Part shown: piece after piece, positions 25,001-39,100 of the stretch
How the letters are laid out: each line of letters opens with the position of its first letter
Position numbering within the stretch: the stretch's first letter is position 1
NCBI RefSeq assembly: GCF_030848805.1
Contig: NC_092365.1
Span: 14,844,486 to 14,908,485 of the forward strand
From: Temnothorax longispinosus
Lineage: Eukaryota > Arthropoda > Insecta > Hymenoptera > Formicidae
Direction of reading: 5' to 3'
DNA length: 64,000 bases
Made by a program: the position numbers and the translations under genes
Notes under the pieces: model-generated
What the model saw: only the letters and a program-made list of their open reading frames with translations
Told to the model about the DNA's origin: nothing
The model's database searches: none

Positions 25001-27542
25001 GATAACACTGCCCATGTTAGGAAAGAGATAGCGACGCATCGATCGCGCGCGCCAAATATCCTCCGTTGTTCTCTCCCGCGTGGAGGAGACGCTCGTTTCC
25101 CGAGAAACTTCGCTCCGTGTACCTTCCCGCGAAGACAGAGCACTTCGAGGACACCTGGGATACTTCGAATATCGACGAGCTAGCGAACGAAGAGGAGAGG
25201 CATGGAAATCGCGAGCAGCTCCACCGATCGCGACTCTGTGAAGATCCCCGCGACGCCGTGACGCGCGAGTTCCTAGGCGAGGAAAGTGGCCGACGAAGAT
25301 ACGAAGAAGAGATGTCACTGAATCACAGATATTACGTAAGTAATTTGGATCTGTTCTCAGGAGAGTAAAACGCGGGAAAGGATATAAGATACCGTAACAA
25401 CGAAACTTGTGACTTGTTGTCCGGCATTTAAATTAAAGCTGTTATGAAAACGAGGAAAACTGGATAACGAGAAGGTTTCTGGGTGTGAATTCCAAATTCA
25501 AATGTTGATTAGGAAGATAAGCCGTTTTCTTTTCTTCGCGCTCGCGAGACGCGCCCCGATTCGCGCGTCTTTTGTATTCATTCTTAACGCGAGCAAAAGT
25601 TTTTAGTCGCGAGAGCGCCGCTGAGGAAGCACTCGTTGTTGTAAACTTTAAAGTCGGTTAGTGGGCGCGTCGCGTTGGACATGGACTCGCGCGCGTCGAA
25701 GATGAAGAGATCAATATTAAAGTGAAATTTAACCGGGATCCGGGAGATGCAATCGCGTTTATCGCGAATTCAAGCAGCCTCGATCGATTAATCATGAAAA
25801 TATTACATTCGTCATGAATACGTTGCAATTACGAATGGTGGTTTGAACTATTTTCGGAGTAAAAACTCCGCTTCTCCCTCGGTCGCGCCACAAATTACGT
25901 TGCCCCAGTTAATAAAGTATGCCGAGATTACACGGCTGTTTCGCGCCACTCCTACAATGCGGCGTACTTGACGACAAATTCGAATCTCCACCGCAGTACG
26001 GTGGTGGTTATTGTTCGGAATGGCCGTAGCCAGAACGTAACAGATAAGCGTTGGACCTCGTAGGCCAACCGGCAGCCTTGCCGCTTGGATATCGACCGCC
26101 GCTGTCGCCTATCCTTCCTGTGTATCTCCCGTGGCGCAACTGCGTCCGAGAAATTAAAGCTATCCGTTTTAAAATCCATTCACCCTCGTCGCAATATGTC
26201 TAAACGGGAAACGTATCCCGCGCGCTCGGATAATTACGAACAATTCAAGTTAGCTTTTTCTTCGTTTACGTTTTGTGTTATGGAGCTTTTCCCTGAATTT
26301 CTGCAGAATGTACCGTCAAGGTGTGTGTATCTTGTATCATTATATAATCAATCCACGTACATCTTGCGTAACCGATACGTTCGTCACGCCAAGCGTTGCG
26401 AACCGATGACGTTCGATTTTTTTTTCCTCGACGCAACATATCGGAAGTATCGCTCATATGCCGAGTCAGCCACGTCTGCGGCCAAGTGGAGTGAGATTAT
26501 TTATGCATGTATGCATCTTGTATATCGATTCTTTCGCGCCAACACGACGTATATTATTATTATTACCTTCCCGTGCTTGACGAGGAGACGTAGCGCGCAT
26601 CAAGAGCAGCTGCATCGGCGCGGTTGGCATGCGGGCGGACGTATAAAATATAGCGGTAAAAGTGTCGCTGACACGTTAGAAAAATCGCTACTGCAGCCGA
26701 AGGAATAAATTATCGATATACAGGGACACGTTCTCTCGTTCCCTCCCTTAAGTCATCGCGCGGCCGACCGAGCTCGGGAAGTTAAAGCGGACCGCGCCGA
26801 ACTTTTCTCGAGAGATAGGCATCGATGTCGATCGAATTTTACTTTTCGCGTCTGTCTTGCTCGCAGGGCCCCTTAAGAGAGCCACGGATACGTCGGAACA
26901 ATTACCATCGTGACGACAAGAAAATTTGCTAGAAGTTTGATCAGCGGGATTGGGATTAGGATTGCACGGACCGATCATTCAAAAAATGTTTTCTGAACGA
27001 AAGAATTTTAGAGGAGATTAGCGGAACAGTTTCCTGTAAAGTTATCGCAAAGTATCTTCGCCTCATTCTAATAGAAAATGATTAATTGCAACATGAGGAA
27101 ATAACATTAAAAATAGCTTAAGAGCTAATAATTGAGAAGTAATTTAAATGACAGAATTAAACGGACGCAAGACTCTAGTAAGGAATAACAAGATAGAAGG
27201 ATTTTATGTAATGTGTCTCTGTTTAAAGTAGGTTTCGCCATTAGCAGTCCGTCTATTAGAAACGAACAACAGCGGTAATAGGTTCCACTCTTTTAAGACT
27301 CGCATAGTGTTCCGCGAATTCTGCAGCGAGGACATCAAAGCCATTATTGTTAGCTGGCAAGAATACTTAGCACTTAGCAACGAACAAAGGTTCCAGACAT
27401 CAAAGACTTTGTTGGGAGGTAATAAAAAATTATTGCATAGGATAGTTACATAAACACACGTATACACATTATACAGACTGTTTAGAACATCTCTTTTAAA
27501 CCATAGAGATATTGGCAGCAAAATAGTTCTTCGGCAGGGATG

Positions 27543-27777
27543 CCAAGAAATTTCAAGTTTCAAGCGATTGAAAATTAATCGTTTCGCCGAATTAAGGTCT
27601 GAAGATGCAGACGACCAGTTGAAGTATTAATTTCTACGGAGATATATTAAATCGTAGAGCACGCGAGATATCAAGAAGTTTTACGTTACAAACGATTGAA
27701 AATTAATCATTTCGCTGAGTTAAGATCTGAAACTGTAGACGACCAATTAAAATATTAATATCTGCAGAAGTATATAA
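27543..27777. repeat. Diverged tandem duplication, period about 128 bp
   Basis: Copy 1 (27543-27650) and copy 2 (27671-27777) align over about 107 bp. Shared blocks include CGATTGAAAATTAATC, TTTCG(C)GAATTAAG-like sequence, TCTGAA, and AGACGACCA followed by GT/AT-TGAA and TATTAAT. Substitutions are scattered and there is little length change. No coding potential. Confidence 0.8.
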
Positions 27778-29596
27778 GTCTTACAATTAGTAACGCATGG
27801 GGATATTGCTAATATGGTCAAGGACAGCGCCTCGACATTTCTCGTCGACGGCGAACGCATGCCAGTTTCGCGTGTATGTGGGTGTGACCATACCGATATT
27901 TCGCCCGCGAAATCCAGGTGATCGGTGCAGAACGATGCAGGTTCGCCACATGTTTATTCATAGACGCGGTTGTTCGGGCACCACGTGCGACGCAGACGCT
28001 CGTTACACACGCGTGCAAACCTGGTCTGTGTTGCACACGCGCGACAATCCGTTGCTCCGATCGTGCTGCATTGTTCTTTTGCTCTGTCGGGCCAAGATGC
28101 TCTAAAGGCGGCGTGAATCATCTCCTATTCGTAGACGAGGGTGCGCACTGGGCATCAGAAATGCCTCTAATAATCATTAGACCCCGAAATATCATGTTTA
28201 TGCTAACATATATATCACGATTGTATGTACAGCACGGAAAATAAGCGACCGAAGATTGGTATTTGACAAGCCTTAGATTTTATAAAGTCACGTGTAAAAG
28301 ATAACGAGATTCGAGGCACAATATACATGTCAAATATACAGTAATGTGTTTTTCCTGGGCGTACATTTTCCTTTTTTCCACATTTCCTTTCCATACGTGC
28401 TTCCCATTCTCGTTATGAATAATCGTGATGTATAAATATCCAGACACATGAGTAAAGTGCATTATTTAAGCCGTCAAATTTACGCGCGTACGTGTTTACG
28501 CACGCACGTCGGAGCCGCGGACAAGATTGCCCGCCGTTGACGTCCGTCGTCGCGTTTGTTGCACTCGCGAAAGCTCGCGAAAGCCTACTCTTGGGCCGCC
28601 GCTTTTTTTAGCCCTCTCGATTTTCCCTCGTCCGTAAGGCTGATTGACGCGCGCATCGCATCAACACCCTGCCTTCGCGATACCTTTTCCGACGATCGCG
28701 ACGCAACGTCAGTGACTTCTCTCGAAATGACACGACGCGGGACGGCGGCGGGCGCAAATATAGATTCGCAAATTGATTCACGTGTGCGCGCACGTAGATC
28801 CGCATTAACCCATTTTCCTTTGCGCACGCCCCCGCGTGTGCCATCGTTCTTTTTCGATAGAAACGTTTCGCGAGCTTTAACAAGCTTTCTGCAAGCAATC
28901 GAATGCGCTTTACATTTACTACAAAGTATGAATTTTTAACGGGAAAAAAATATTTCTACGTTTTCATCCGATAGAGCGTTAGTATTTCTTGTCGAGCTGG
29001 CAATATGAATGCTTGATGCTATTTTGGACAGCTAAAATCACGAAGCTAAGGATAAAAAGTGATACGAGAAATTGTCGCGATCAAAATGAAGAAACCACAT
29101 TGTATTTAGATAAATATTGTCTATTACCGTTTCCTTCTAAGGATGATCGTTGAGACACGCGATCCTGCGATCGAACGGTCCGCGGATCAATGGCGAATGT
29201 GAAGCGAGAGACGATCGCCACCGTGTTACGTAGCCCTCGAAGGGTATTATGGTCGATTGATCGAGTTCTAACGGGATTAAGTGACGCCACAATAGAGGGT
29301 TGAATTATCAATATCGCTACGTGGCACGTCGAGCCGGTCGAGGGGGTTCGCGAGGAACTCGGTCAGAATTCCGCGCGAATTTACGGAGACGAATTATATC
29401 GGGACTTCCGATGGGGCGAGTGGATCTAACGACGTTAGCCCGTCGTGCGCGAACTTTCATCGTTACCGTCAATGTGTCACGACCGTCACGACGGTGTCTA
29501 CGATGTTATCGTAATAAATACTACACGCCACAGAGCACGGGATACAGTACCGCTAATGAAATGTTCCAGCTAACACGCACCGGGGACTTGACGTGT
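27778..29596. other. Non-coding stretch without recognised genes
   Basis: No recognisable coding exon or RNA gene. A CpG-rich block with purine/pyrimidine clusters lies at 28.5-28.9 kb. Open frames up to 127 codons have no domains. Confidence 0.6.
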
Positions 29597-30147
29597 GGGT
29601 CAACGATGAGCTTTACCTTTACGCCGCCGTTAATGGCTATTAGGCTGATCGTGTTGTGGCAATCAGGGTTCACGACTTAATATTCTGTCACAATTCACCA
29701 AAACGCGCCCAAGGATATCGAGTTCCCGAAACTATTCACGCGGTACATTCTCCGAAGAAGCCGGGAAATTGTATTAAATTATGACCAAAGTGTTATATAT
29801 GTATTATCTTCATCGTTGTAGATAGTAGAAGATACACGAGTGTTGAAAAAAAAGAAACTCGCTTTTCCCATGAAAAAATTATTGAATTGTATCATGAGTG
29901 CTTTGACGCATATGAGCATTGAGGACGACCCATGCCAATCCCGTTATCGTAACGAACCCTTGACGAAAACGTGGGATTTAATAGGGCTCGAGACTAATGC
30001 GACGGCCCGATAATACGGTTGGGAAATTTTGTTTGGGTCAACAACGCGTTACGCCGTATTTACGCGGCATTAATGGCTATTAGACCGATCGCGCCACAAC
30101 GATCGATCGGCCGACGAAAACAGGATGTTTAATATTCCGTCATAATC
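29597..30147. repeat. Pair of diverged direct repeats about 440 bp apart
   Basis: Copy A spans about 29597-29696 and copy B about 30035-30147. Both start GGGTCAAC, share CGCCG-, TTAATGGCTATTAG and GATCG, and end with TTAATATT(C)(C/T)GTCA(C/T)AAT. Internal substitutions and a small insertion in B show an old duplication. No coding potential. Confidence 0.7.
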
Positions 30148-33100
30148 TTGCCGCAACGTAAAGCGTATTATTATCCAACTTCAAATAATATCGCAAACGA
30201 GAAAAAATATATATGTATATAACGTCCCTTTATTTAAATTTCGTTTAAAATATCATTAAAGTGACGATGATGAGATCTCTACACAATGAATTAACAACTA
30301 GCAAGAACAATCTTTAGGATGTGATAGAAAAAATATCTCGGCAGAGAAGAACACGCGTACGAGGATTGAAATTTGCGTAAAATCCGTGGTGGATACGGCG
30401 CGATGTTGCGTTTCGATGAAGGGGTGGCAGTGGTGCAGAAAGGAGGCCGAGGAGGGTGTGGGCCGTACTGCCAAAACCTGCGACCTAGATACCGATCGAC
30501 CCACCGACACACATTAGAGGAGCCGACAGAGAGAGAAAGAGAGAGGGGGGAGGGGAAGAGAGGAGAAAGAGAGAGGAGGACGCAACGGAGTGAAAGGGGG
30601 AGAAAGACTGGATGCAAGAAATGCGACAAAAAGGCAACGAAAGAAAGACGCATCGCGAAAACCGAAGGAGAGAAAATTCATTTCTGTAGTGTTCTGTGTG
30701 TTCCGCGCTAGAGTACATCTCTCTTTAGAGCTATCTCCCCCCCCCCCTTTTCCTCGCGCCTCCTCTCTTTTTCGATAACGCGCACTCGATGCGGTTTATA
30801 GGGTCCGATGCATTACGCTGACGCGTGTGCAAGCGCGAAGATGCGGATGCGTGTTATCAGGCCGGCTTATACTTTTGTGGAGCAGCGATGCATTTTACTT
30901 CGAGTGCAGAGCGGTGAAACTGAAGTGCACTTAAACACGCCGTTATATCCGCGGACAGCTCTCTCTCTCTCTCCCTCTCTTCTTTCCGCATCTTACGCGA
31001 TGCTTACGCGGTGTTTACAACGGTCTCGAGAATGCGGGACGCATGCAAAAGTATTATCTTTTGTCGGATTAATTGATAGGCTTTCAAGCGGCAAAAATTT
31101 CGAGGATTTATAGTCTAAATTTTCTATAATCGTACGTATGAATAACAACTTGTTTGAAATAAATTATTTTTAACTCGTTTATGAAGAAATAAAAATGATT
31201 TTTTTTATTTCTTTACTTCAAAGTAATATCTCATCACAAAATTATTTTTGATATTTTTCTAGATTGCCAATAATTACATCTAACCGTGTTGGGTGTAGAA
31301 AGTACGATTGTCCATTACGGTCGGCGATGACGTTGATAGCAGCGGTTTCGAATCAGTCGTCGTTGCGGTAAACTTAACCCGTACAAGTTTGTGGGACAAT
31401 CCGTTTATGCATATTACCATTCTAAAGATGGTACTGGAATTATAGGACTTCGTGCCTCATAAAATTTAACATTATTACGCCAAAGTTCAAGATTACATGC
31501 TTCCTACTTAACTGCGGTGTCATCGCTCACGCAATCAAGATATCGATTCGCTCGCCGAGTTACACAATAGTTCTATATTTTTACATTTGAACCATGATGA
31601 AATACAGCTAAGCATGGTACAAGGAATGAATAAATATGTGAGATGCAATTGAAGTTTTAATATGAGGGCTGAAACTTGAACGGGCAGATGAAACCGTGAT
31701 AGATAAACGTCGTCAGATGAATCTTCGTATATAGGTGTGAAAGCGAGGAAAGAGTAAGCTACCGGAAAGAAGCACAAGCAGCGCGGGATATAGCGCATCT
31801 CGAGCAAGATCGAAGACCTTTCTCGTTCGTGGAGAGGAGAACAAAAGCTTGTTTTTCGAACTTATTTATCAACGTCCGTGAGAGCGAAGAAGGACGCTCG
31901 CTCGCTCGTATGACGGAGTGGGACGCAAAACTCACGTAGAAGAATGGTATCGCTTCTTATCGTTGTTATTAAGGGACGGAAGAGGTAGTCCGTCGAGTTG
32001 GCGCAAACGATCATTAAAAATGTACCCCACGCGGAAAACGCGCGCGAGCTTGATCTTTCTCGAGGCATGGATAATGTACGAGGGAAAATACTTGGCGCGC
32101 GCGAGTCATCGCGTCGTAAACCGACCCGTTTAATTAGCGTCATAATTTCGCTCGTGGATTGTGTACGCCTGGGCCGTTTGTAAAATATCACCGGGAGCGG
32201 TTGGCTCCCGGCCAGAGCGGAATAATGTAACTGAAGCGGGTTCCTGCAATGAAAGAGGTATCGAAACACGCGGATATAATCGAAAGAGACGAAGGACATG
32301 GCAATAAACTCGTTGATTTGTTTTCGAGAGCGTGTCGAAAATAAGTTTATTAAAGTGATTTATTTTAAGCGGAGCGTATTTGAATTCGTCTATAAGCGTT
32401 CGCTCGAAAATCTATAAAGGTAGTCTGAACTAATTCCCTTGGAGAGCCAAAGGGACATTCGACCGGCGCGCAGGATTACGGACGAAACGTGAATGCACCG
32501 GAGCGGAGAGGAGACAGCTTCCCCCTGTCGAGTCCACGTTGGCGTGGATGTGATGCATGTAGTTTATACCAGGCTATTTATGCTTATGAGCAAGTTTCCA
32601 TAAAGGTAAAAGGAAATTCGGACTGCGCTCCGGATTAGGAACAGAAATCCGGGCAGTCTCGCAGCCCGAAGAGAGACCATCAGCCTCTTTCATCGAATCC
32701 GCTCTGCGACAAAATGGAATATATCGCTTTATCGAAACGTTGTGTAAATCGAAAGAGGAACGATATCGCTTATCGTGTCTTTAATTAAGATTGATGGCCT
32801 GTACGTGCGATAAAGGGAGAAAGCGCGGCCGTCATTTTCTAATCGAGAAGTTAGATAAACAAGCACGAGTAAACGCGTGCATCGGGAGAGATATTCTTCA
32901 TCGCTCGCTCGCCAACTCCATCATCGTCGGACGCGATCCGATAGCGGGGTGAGACGGCGAAAGCGGCCGAATGACAATCAATAATAATCGACGTCGCGTC
33001 GGCGAAGCGCGGAAGAAAAGCCCGGGGAAAGTTCGGTCTTTTCCTCGCTCGCTCGGGAAAAACGTATCGGTTTTCAGGCTAACTCGATTCGACTCCCGAG

Positions 33101-36100
33101 ACGAGATTGCAGCCGGCGTAACTGGGTTAAGCGACGGGGACCGAGGGGGGGGACTGAATATCTACAGAATTATACGACCCTTGCATCTCGTAACATTCGC
33201 ATCCCCGCCAGTTTTCTGTCAAGCAGCTCGCGGAAACAAACGAAGGGGGTCTCTGGCGATGGCAACTTTCCGGTTCGGAAGGATGTCGAAGGCTGGCACA
33301 GTTTGAAAAAGTACCGAGCCCACCGCGAGGAACCGAAAAAGCTTTTGTAAATTATACACACTGAACTATTCTGCGGATTTAATCAAACTTTCTCCTCCGG
33401 GGGATTAACCGGATTAAAACTCGAAACGTCGCGTCGCCGACGACACTCCGTCCAGCCCTACTCCTTATCGTTTTCGCGAAGACGCAAGAACGAGGAAGTT
33501 CCCGGGATATCTTGGTCCAATTAAATCTAGACAATGTCCAGATTATCGCGGTTCGCGGGCGCTCGTTACCGTACTTCGGAGAGGAAGACAAGGAAAACGA
33601 CCCGCTGTTACGAGCAGTCAATTTTTGAATGGCAAATTCGATAAAACAGATTTTATGATAATGTGAGAAATGTAATTTAATAAAATAATTTATTGCAATA
33701 AAGAAAGTTTACGTTTAATTTGCCTTAAGTTATATTCCTCATTTGCTTTCATTTCGAAGTTGCATCATAATGAAGAAGATAAATTATTAAAGAAATAAAA
33801 CTCGCACGACGTTTAAGCTACTTCTTACAAAAACATCTGTTAGTACCGTTTATCATATTCATTTTTGCATCAAAGATGTCGAGAGTGGGTATTCCTTTGG
33901 CGTTCTCTCTGAAAATCACGTCCGCGCGCAGCCTGCGCATAAAATAGAAGGGGGCGGACTCCCCCGAGGCGGATTGTTATCGTCTCCTTGTTCGAGGAGA
34001 GCTTAGAATAAGACCCTTCGAAAAAGTTCGCGAGGAGATCGGATTGCGAGGGCGGTGCTATACGTAGTCTCGCTGAATGCGTTGGAGATGCGGTCATACC
34101 GGCTGTAAAGTAACGAGGTTCGTGCATATGGAGAGAGGCAAAAGGATTCTCTATGGTCCGGTACGCGCGCGCAAAAGCCGGGACGTGATTTATGAAACAA
34201 TTTCCCTTCTCCGAGAAAGCCCGACGAGATTCAGGTCTTAAACTCATCCGAGCCAGTTCAACGGTCCATCGCATGCGTGCCCTTTTTAAATTCCGTCGCA
34301 AATGTTTGCTCCGCAAGACGTGGATTCGCCGGGTAAAGAGACGGTGTCGCGGATCCGAGCTCCCCGAGGCTCGTCGAGGTAAACTTGCGTTTACCGAGGC
34401 GCCGAATGCTCATTCCGAGCAATGCCAGAATCGCATTCCGCTTTTTCTACATGGATCTCATATTATGTTTCCTCGACGTTTCTCCTCTCGCGCGTAACGT
34501 GTACGTCAATTTTATACGATCGCAAAATTTCCGATCGAAAAATCTGTTATTATGCACTCTGACAACCCGGATACGACTCTGACAAACGGCTAATGCCTCT
34601 CGCGATACGATCGACGTTCCGTATTGTTGCGACATTAATGCACGGCGCTTGGGAACAAGCTGTACAACGCTGAATGCCCGCGTATAGAAATAACTCTTCC
34701 GCAGATCTTCATTGTGCGGTAACGAGACGTCTCTCCGCGGCGGAAGGAGATATGTACAGTCGTAAAACGGAGTTACTTGTACTTTACTAGAACCCAACGG
34801 CGCCGAGCAGGTGGTAAGACGCGATATTACCGTATACGCTTGGAGCAAGTAATTAGTATGAGATAGGTAATCGAATATATAAAGCACCAATATATAAAGC
34901 ACTTATAATATCGTATTATAACTTATCCGATAATCTCCGAGGATTACTCGACCGCCTCGGATATTGTACACATTATTACGCTAATTAATTTAATAATTTT
35001 GACGAAGTTTATTAAGTAAATTGATTAGATTTAATATAAGAAAAAGAATCAATTTTTTTCCAATTCTCTATTACTTGTATCTGCGACACGAAATGTCGTA
35101 AATACAACACCCGTTTTATCGAAAACGTTTTCGTTCCGCTCGTTAAATTGCAACAGAAATCGAATTCGCTCCAGAAACGTCGAATCCACAAAACTGTCGA
35201 ACCTATAGGTATACACGGGCGACGCGTCGCGTTCCTGTTTTGCATTTTCAATGGAATGGTACGCCGTTTTCCCGGAACCAACGAGCGACGCATTGCGCAA
35301 CGGATATTTTCCAGCGGCACGACATTCCTCGAAAGAAATTAAAGTCAACGGCGAAAAATGGACGCGATGCCCTTGCTGAACCGTCTATTGTTGCCCGATA
35401 CTATCGAGAAACGCGAGTTGCAAGCTTGTTGTTACAACGTGTCCCCGTGATACACTTTTCCCAATGTGTGCCAGTGTCGCGGAGCTTGTTTCCGGAAGGA
35501 AATTAAATGTGTGAACGAAGAATGTGAATTCAACCAGATCCCGACATGATTTCGACGGAGAAAAACACGAGAAAGAGTCGATATTTTTCTTACAGGTTTT
35601 TCTCGGAGTTTTACAATTACTTTATTTTTCACTTTTCTATATAGGTCAAAAATAGACAATGACCATGGCGATAAATTGTAAGAGAATTGTACAAACGACG
35701 CGTAGAGATGTTCTGTGATTGTAGTTAACGATTTAAGAGAGGAGTCAGAGTCGTTGAAGATAGGAAGGCTGAAGAGGTTGGAGCCGTCGTACGATTTCAT
35801 TGAGTTTCCGGTTGTAAAAACGGCAGGCCGATCGATCGGCGACGACGGGGATATCAAGTGATGACCCGAATAACCTGCCGATTGAATTTGGCCGTCATTA
35901 TTTATTTAGGTGGGTCCCATCGGCCGAGCAATCTCGAGACACTTGAGAGGGACGACGAAAGGAGAAGGACGGTACGTCGGGATCTCGCTGAGATACGGGC
36001 GAGGCAATGATCGATTTTAATTTCCGCCTGTTGGAGGAAATAAATTGCGCCCGTCTGTATATGCAGAGAGATAAATCGAGCCGGTGCTCGCGCGTGTGTA

Positions 36101-39100
36101 TACGTGCCATTCTGTACTGTCACGCTAAATGCACAAAGTGGCGAGTACGTGAATGGTCAAATTACTCGAACGGCACGCGTTAGAATGGCTCGCAGGCTCG
36201 GAAGCTGGATGAATACGTCGCTTGCTATTAGTCCGCAAAAATGTCGGTGCAGGCATGGCATTGTGAAATTCGTTCGATAAGCGAGCAGTATCAACATTTT
36301 AATGAACGGCGCGGTTTCGGACAGTATAATTATTTTAACTTAATTAATACAGATCCCTTATTATGTAACGTTGTTTTAAATATTTCTTCATCTTATTAAC
36401 GTTGATAGTAAAGTATCTAAAAAAAGATATGAAATTATGTTTTATCTCCCCTGTTTTTTCATAATTCAAAATTGATTGCTATTGCCATCGCAAATGAATA
36501 CGTTGTTAGATTTATTTGAAACGCAACGATGCGATTTATTCGTTCACTGATTGGCTTTACCGTCGTATAACGAGATTATTTCCAACGAAGACTTCTCTCG
36601 CAACGGCTGATATTTTGCAGAGAGGGGTTGGAACACTTCCACTCGAAAAGGGGGCGCGGACGTTTGTTCTAAAGCGAAATCAGGACGGGCGATCAGAATG
36701 GAGTCATCAGTGAAGGGCAGCCGGGAACGCGAAGGGTACTTTATCACGTGGAACAAGCGGCGCCGCGGCGGCGCGATCAGTGTAATTTTTAATTTAATCT
36801 CAACAGCGCATACAAAAAGCGGGATTGCTTCTGCGATATATGTTTTATCGATCTACAACTGAATATCGCTTCGCGACTTATGAAAATACGTAATGCACCA
36901 TATCTTTCAATACTTTTGAATTCTGAATTGAAAATTGGATTCTGAATATTTTCTCGTTGGCGGACTACAGATGCAACATAACACGAAATAATGTTAACCA
37001 AAATTTCTATGAGAATAAAAGAGAAGTGAAAATCTAAGATATTAGTTTTCATTTCCCCTTTCTTTATTGTAAGAAATGTCCGTTTTGTCGTTCGTGTTTT
37101 TATTTCCCGCATTTTCTAGATGGTCGTATTTATCAAGCGCATCCTGTAATTTTATCGAGAATTGCGATCTCTCATCTATTTCAATACAACGTAAACGGTT
37201 TTTTTGGGGGGGAAAAAAATCGGAGCGCGGCGATTGAAGCGGTCACGAAGGAAATTGATGAGAGCGAAGATGAAAGGACGAGAAGGAGAGAGTGGACAAA
37301 GGAGGGAAAGGACAAAAAGGGGCGAGTGAAATAAAAGAAGAAGCTGTAGAGTAGAACACCTCGATGTGACCGAATTAATTATCGGTTTTTGCCGCGACCT
37401 CGCCCACTCCGCATTTTTTTGTCGGCGAGCGCATTTGTATCTCTTCTCCGTCCTATACCTTCCGTCTTTCGCAGCGAACGCACGAGTCGCGTTTAACCCA
37501 GAAAGGCTACATACCAAACGAAGTGCTCGGTGCAACTCCTCTTCCCTACCCGTCGGGCATTTCTCATTCTATCCCCGCTGTTTTTTCGCGCTTCGATTTT
37601 TCCTGTTTTCCTCCCTACTTCGAACGAAATACTGCCTTTTTTTTTATCCACGCTTTAGATACCCTCGTCTTCTCAGAGCCTAGCAATTAATCCTTGACAA
37701 TACCATATTTTACTTTTTTTTTAGCGAAGGTTTATCTCTGATTAAAAGGGAAAGGAGAATAATATTTCAACGTCGTGCGGCTTTTATTACGCGTAAGAAA
37801 TCGTGCATGTGCTCGATTCAAGGATATCTCGAGGACAGCGGTAACTTTAACGAAAATAATGAAGCAATTAAGGATTAGTAATAAGTCAGTCGTCACCATG
37901 AACAACTGACCTACCGGAAAAAGAATCTTCCTTTTTTTTCACGAAGCGTATTTTACACGGGACCATCGCTCGCATCGCCGATAAATGCCGGCGCGCTCGA
38001 TTATTACGCGTCTCTGCTTTCGCCCACGGCGTTAATTCGTTTGACCGTGGTTCTCGATTTTCCATCTTCGAAAATGCGCCGGCCGACCAGCCCGGCGCTA
38101 CTTCACCCAATTTATTCCACCATGAACGAAAATATTTTTGCCTGTCGCCGCGAGCTGCGCGAAAAGTGCGAACCGTTTCAATAACTAAATTAAAACGCAC
38201 ACACCTTTGAGGCAGCCAATAGCTCTGTTTGGGCTTTCAAACGAAATTGGGACTGTTTTAAAAGGCATCGAGAGGTTGAAAGATCTAAGTATCTGGAAAT
38301 CTAATGCTATTTTAGGATCTAAAGATATAGTTATTCATCGTATCTCTTTGTGAGAAAGAGATCGTTTCAACATATTTACATATTTATGGTTCAGTTATGG
38401 ACAAATATTAATTATGTATCGAAAATTTTGTTTCGCGAAATTTAATCTATTGCCTTCGTATTGTTTCGTCCTTGAATTGCATTACGGAAACCTAAGAGGA
38501 TTTCTCGTGAGAAATAGCACGGCGCGGCGGCCAGATATCGAAAATATTGGAAATCGTAAATCACTCGCAAAAACGGGCAACTCATTAATAAAAGACGCTT
38601 AAACCGGGGTGAGGAAGTGGCGTCCGCTACTGTGGTGGAAGCCCGAAACTGGCAAGGTACCAAGTCACGACGAGTACCAAGGAACAATACACCTAGAAAT
38701 TCCGACACGTTCTCCATTCGAGCTAATCAAAGGGGGCTCGCTCGTCTTGTCTGAAAAATGTCGTGAACCCGTCGAAGCACTGTGCCTGTCAGTAGTCGCG
38801 GATCCGTACACGAAATCGCGATTAAGCCGGCAAATGACAACGCAGACTCGTGATTGCATGGAAACGATTCGCAATGCCTGAATAAATTAGATTTCGTTGG
38901 GCAAGCGGTCATTGATCGATGTATAGTGCTGCAATTTGTCCTAATTAAAAAAAAATCGCCTATTGTAAAAAAAATGTTTGTTCGATGTGCATATATGATT
39001 TTTCGGGTGTTGTGTTAGTTTTAGTTTAAGAGAAGTCGGTAACCACAATTGTCCTTGTAGTGCAAAAATCATCTTATCTTCGTGAATAATAATAAATGGA

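Larger units (their letters stand above)
9633..27542. other. Long non-coding stretch without recognised genes
   Basis: I recognise no coding exon, RNA gene or transposase here. The CpG-rich blocks at about 10.0-10.6, 12.5-12.8, 13.4-14.6, 15.4-16.0, 17.4-18.3 and 21.7-22.3 kb create many random open frames on both strands, the longest being 236 codons at 17146-17856 (minus). Their compositions are dominated by Arg, Ser, Ala and Pro, with no domains. Simple repeats lie at 11179-11200, 15411-15430, 19147-19188 and 22059-22084. The block is either a large intergenic region or introns of a gene whose exons I cannot identify, possibly including the missing MED20 first exon. Confidence 0.6.

Noticed and set aside
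24644..25318. 224-codon minus-strand open frame
   Set aside because: Low-complexity Ser/Arg/Val composition, overlapped by several other long frames. This is typical of stop-poor CpG-rich DNA.
26085..26708. 207-codon plus-strand open frame
   Set aside because: No recognisable domain and erratic composition. A spliced genome gives no reason to expect such an intronless orphan here.
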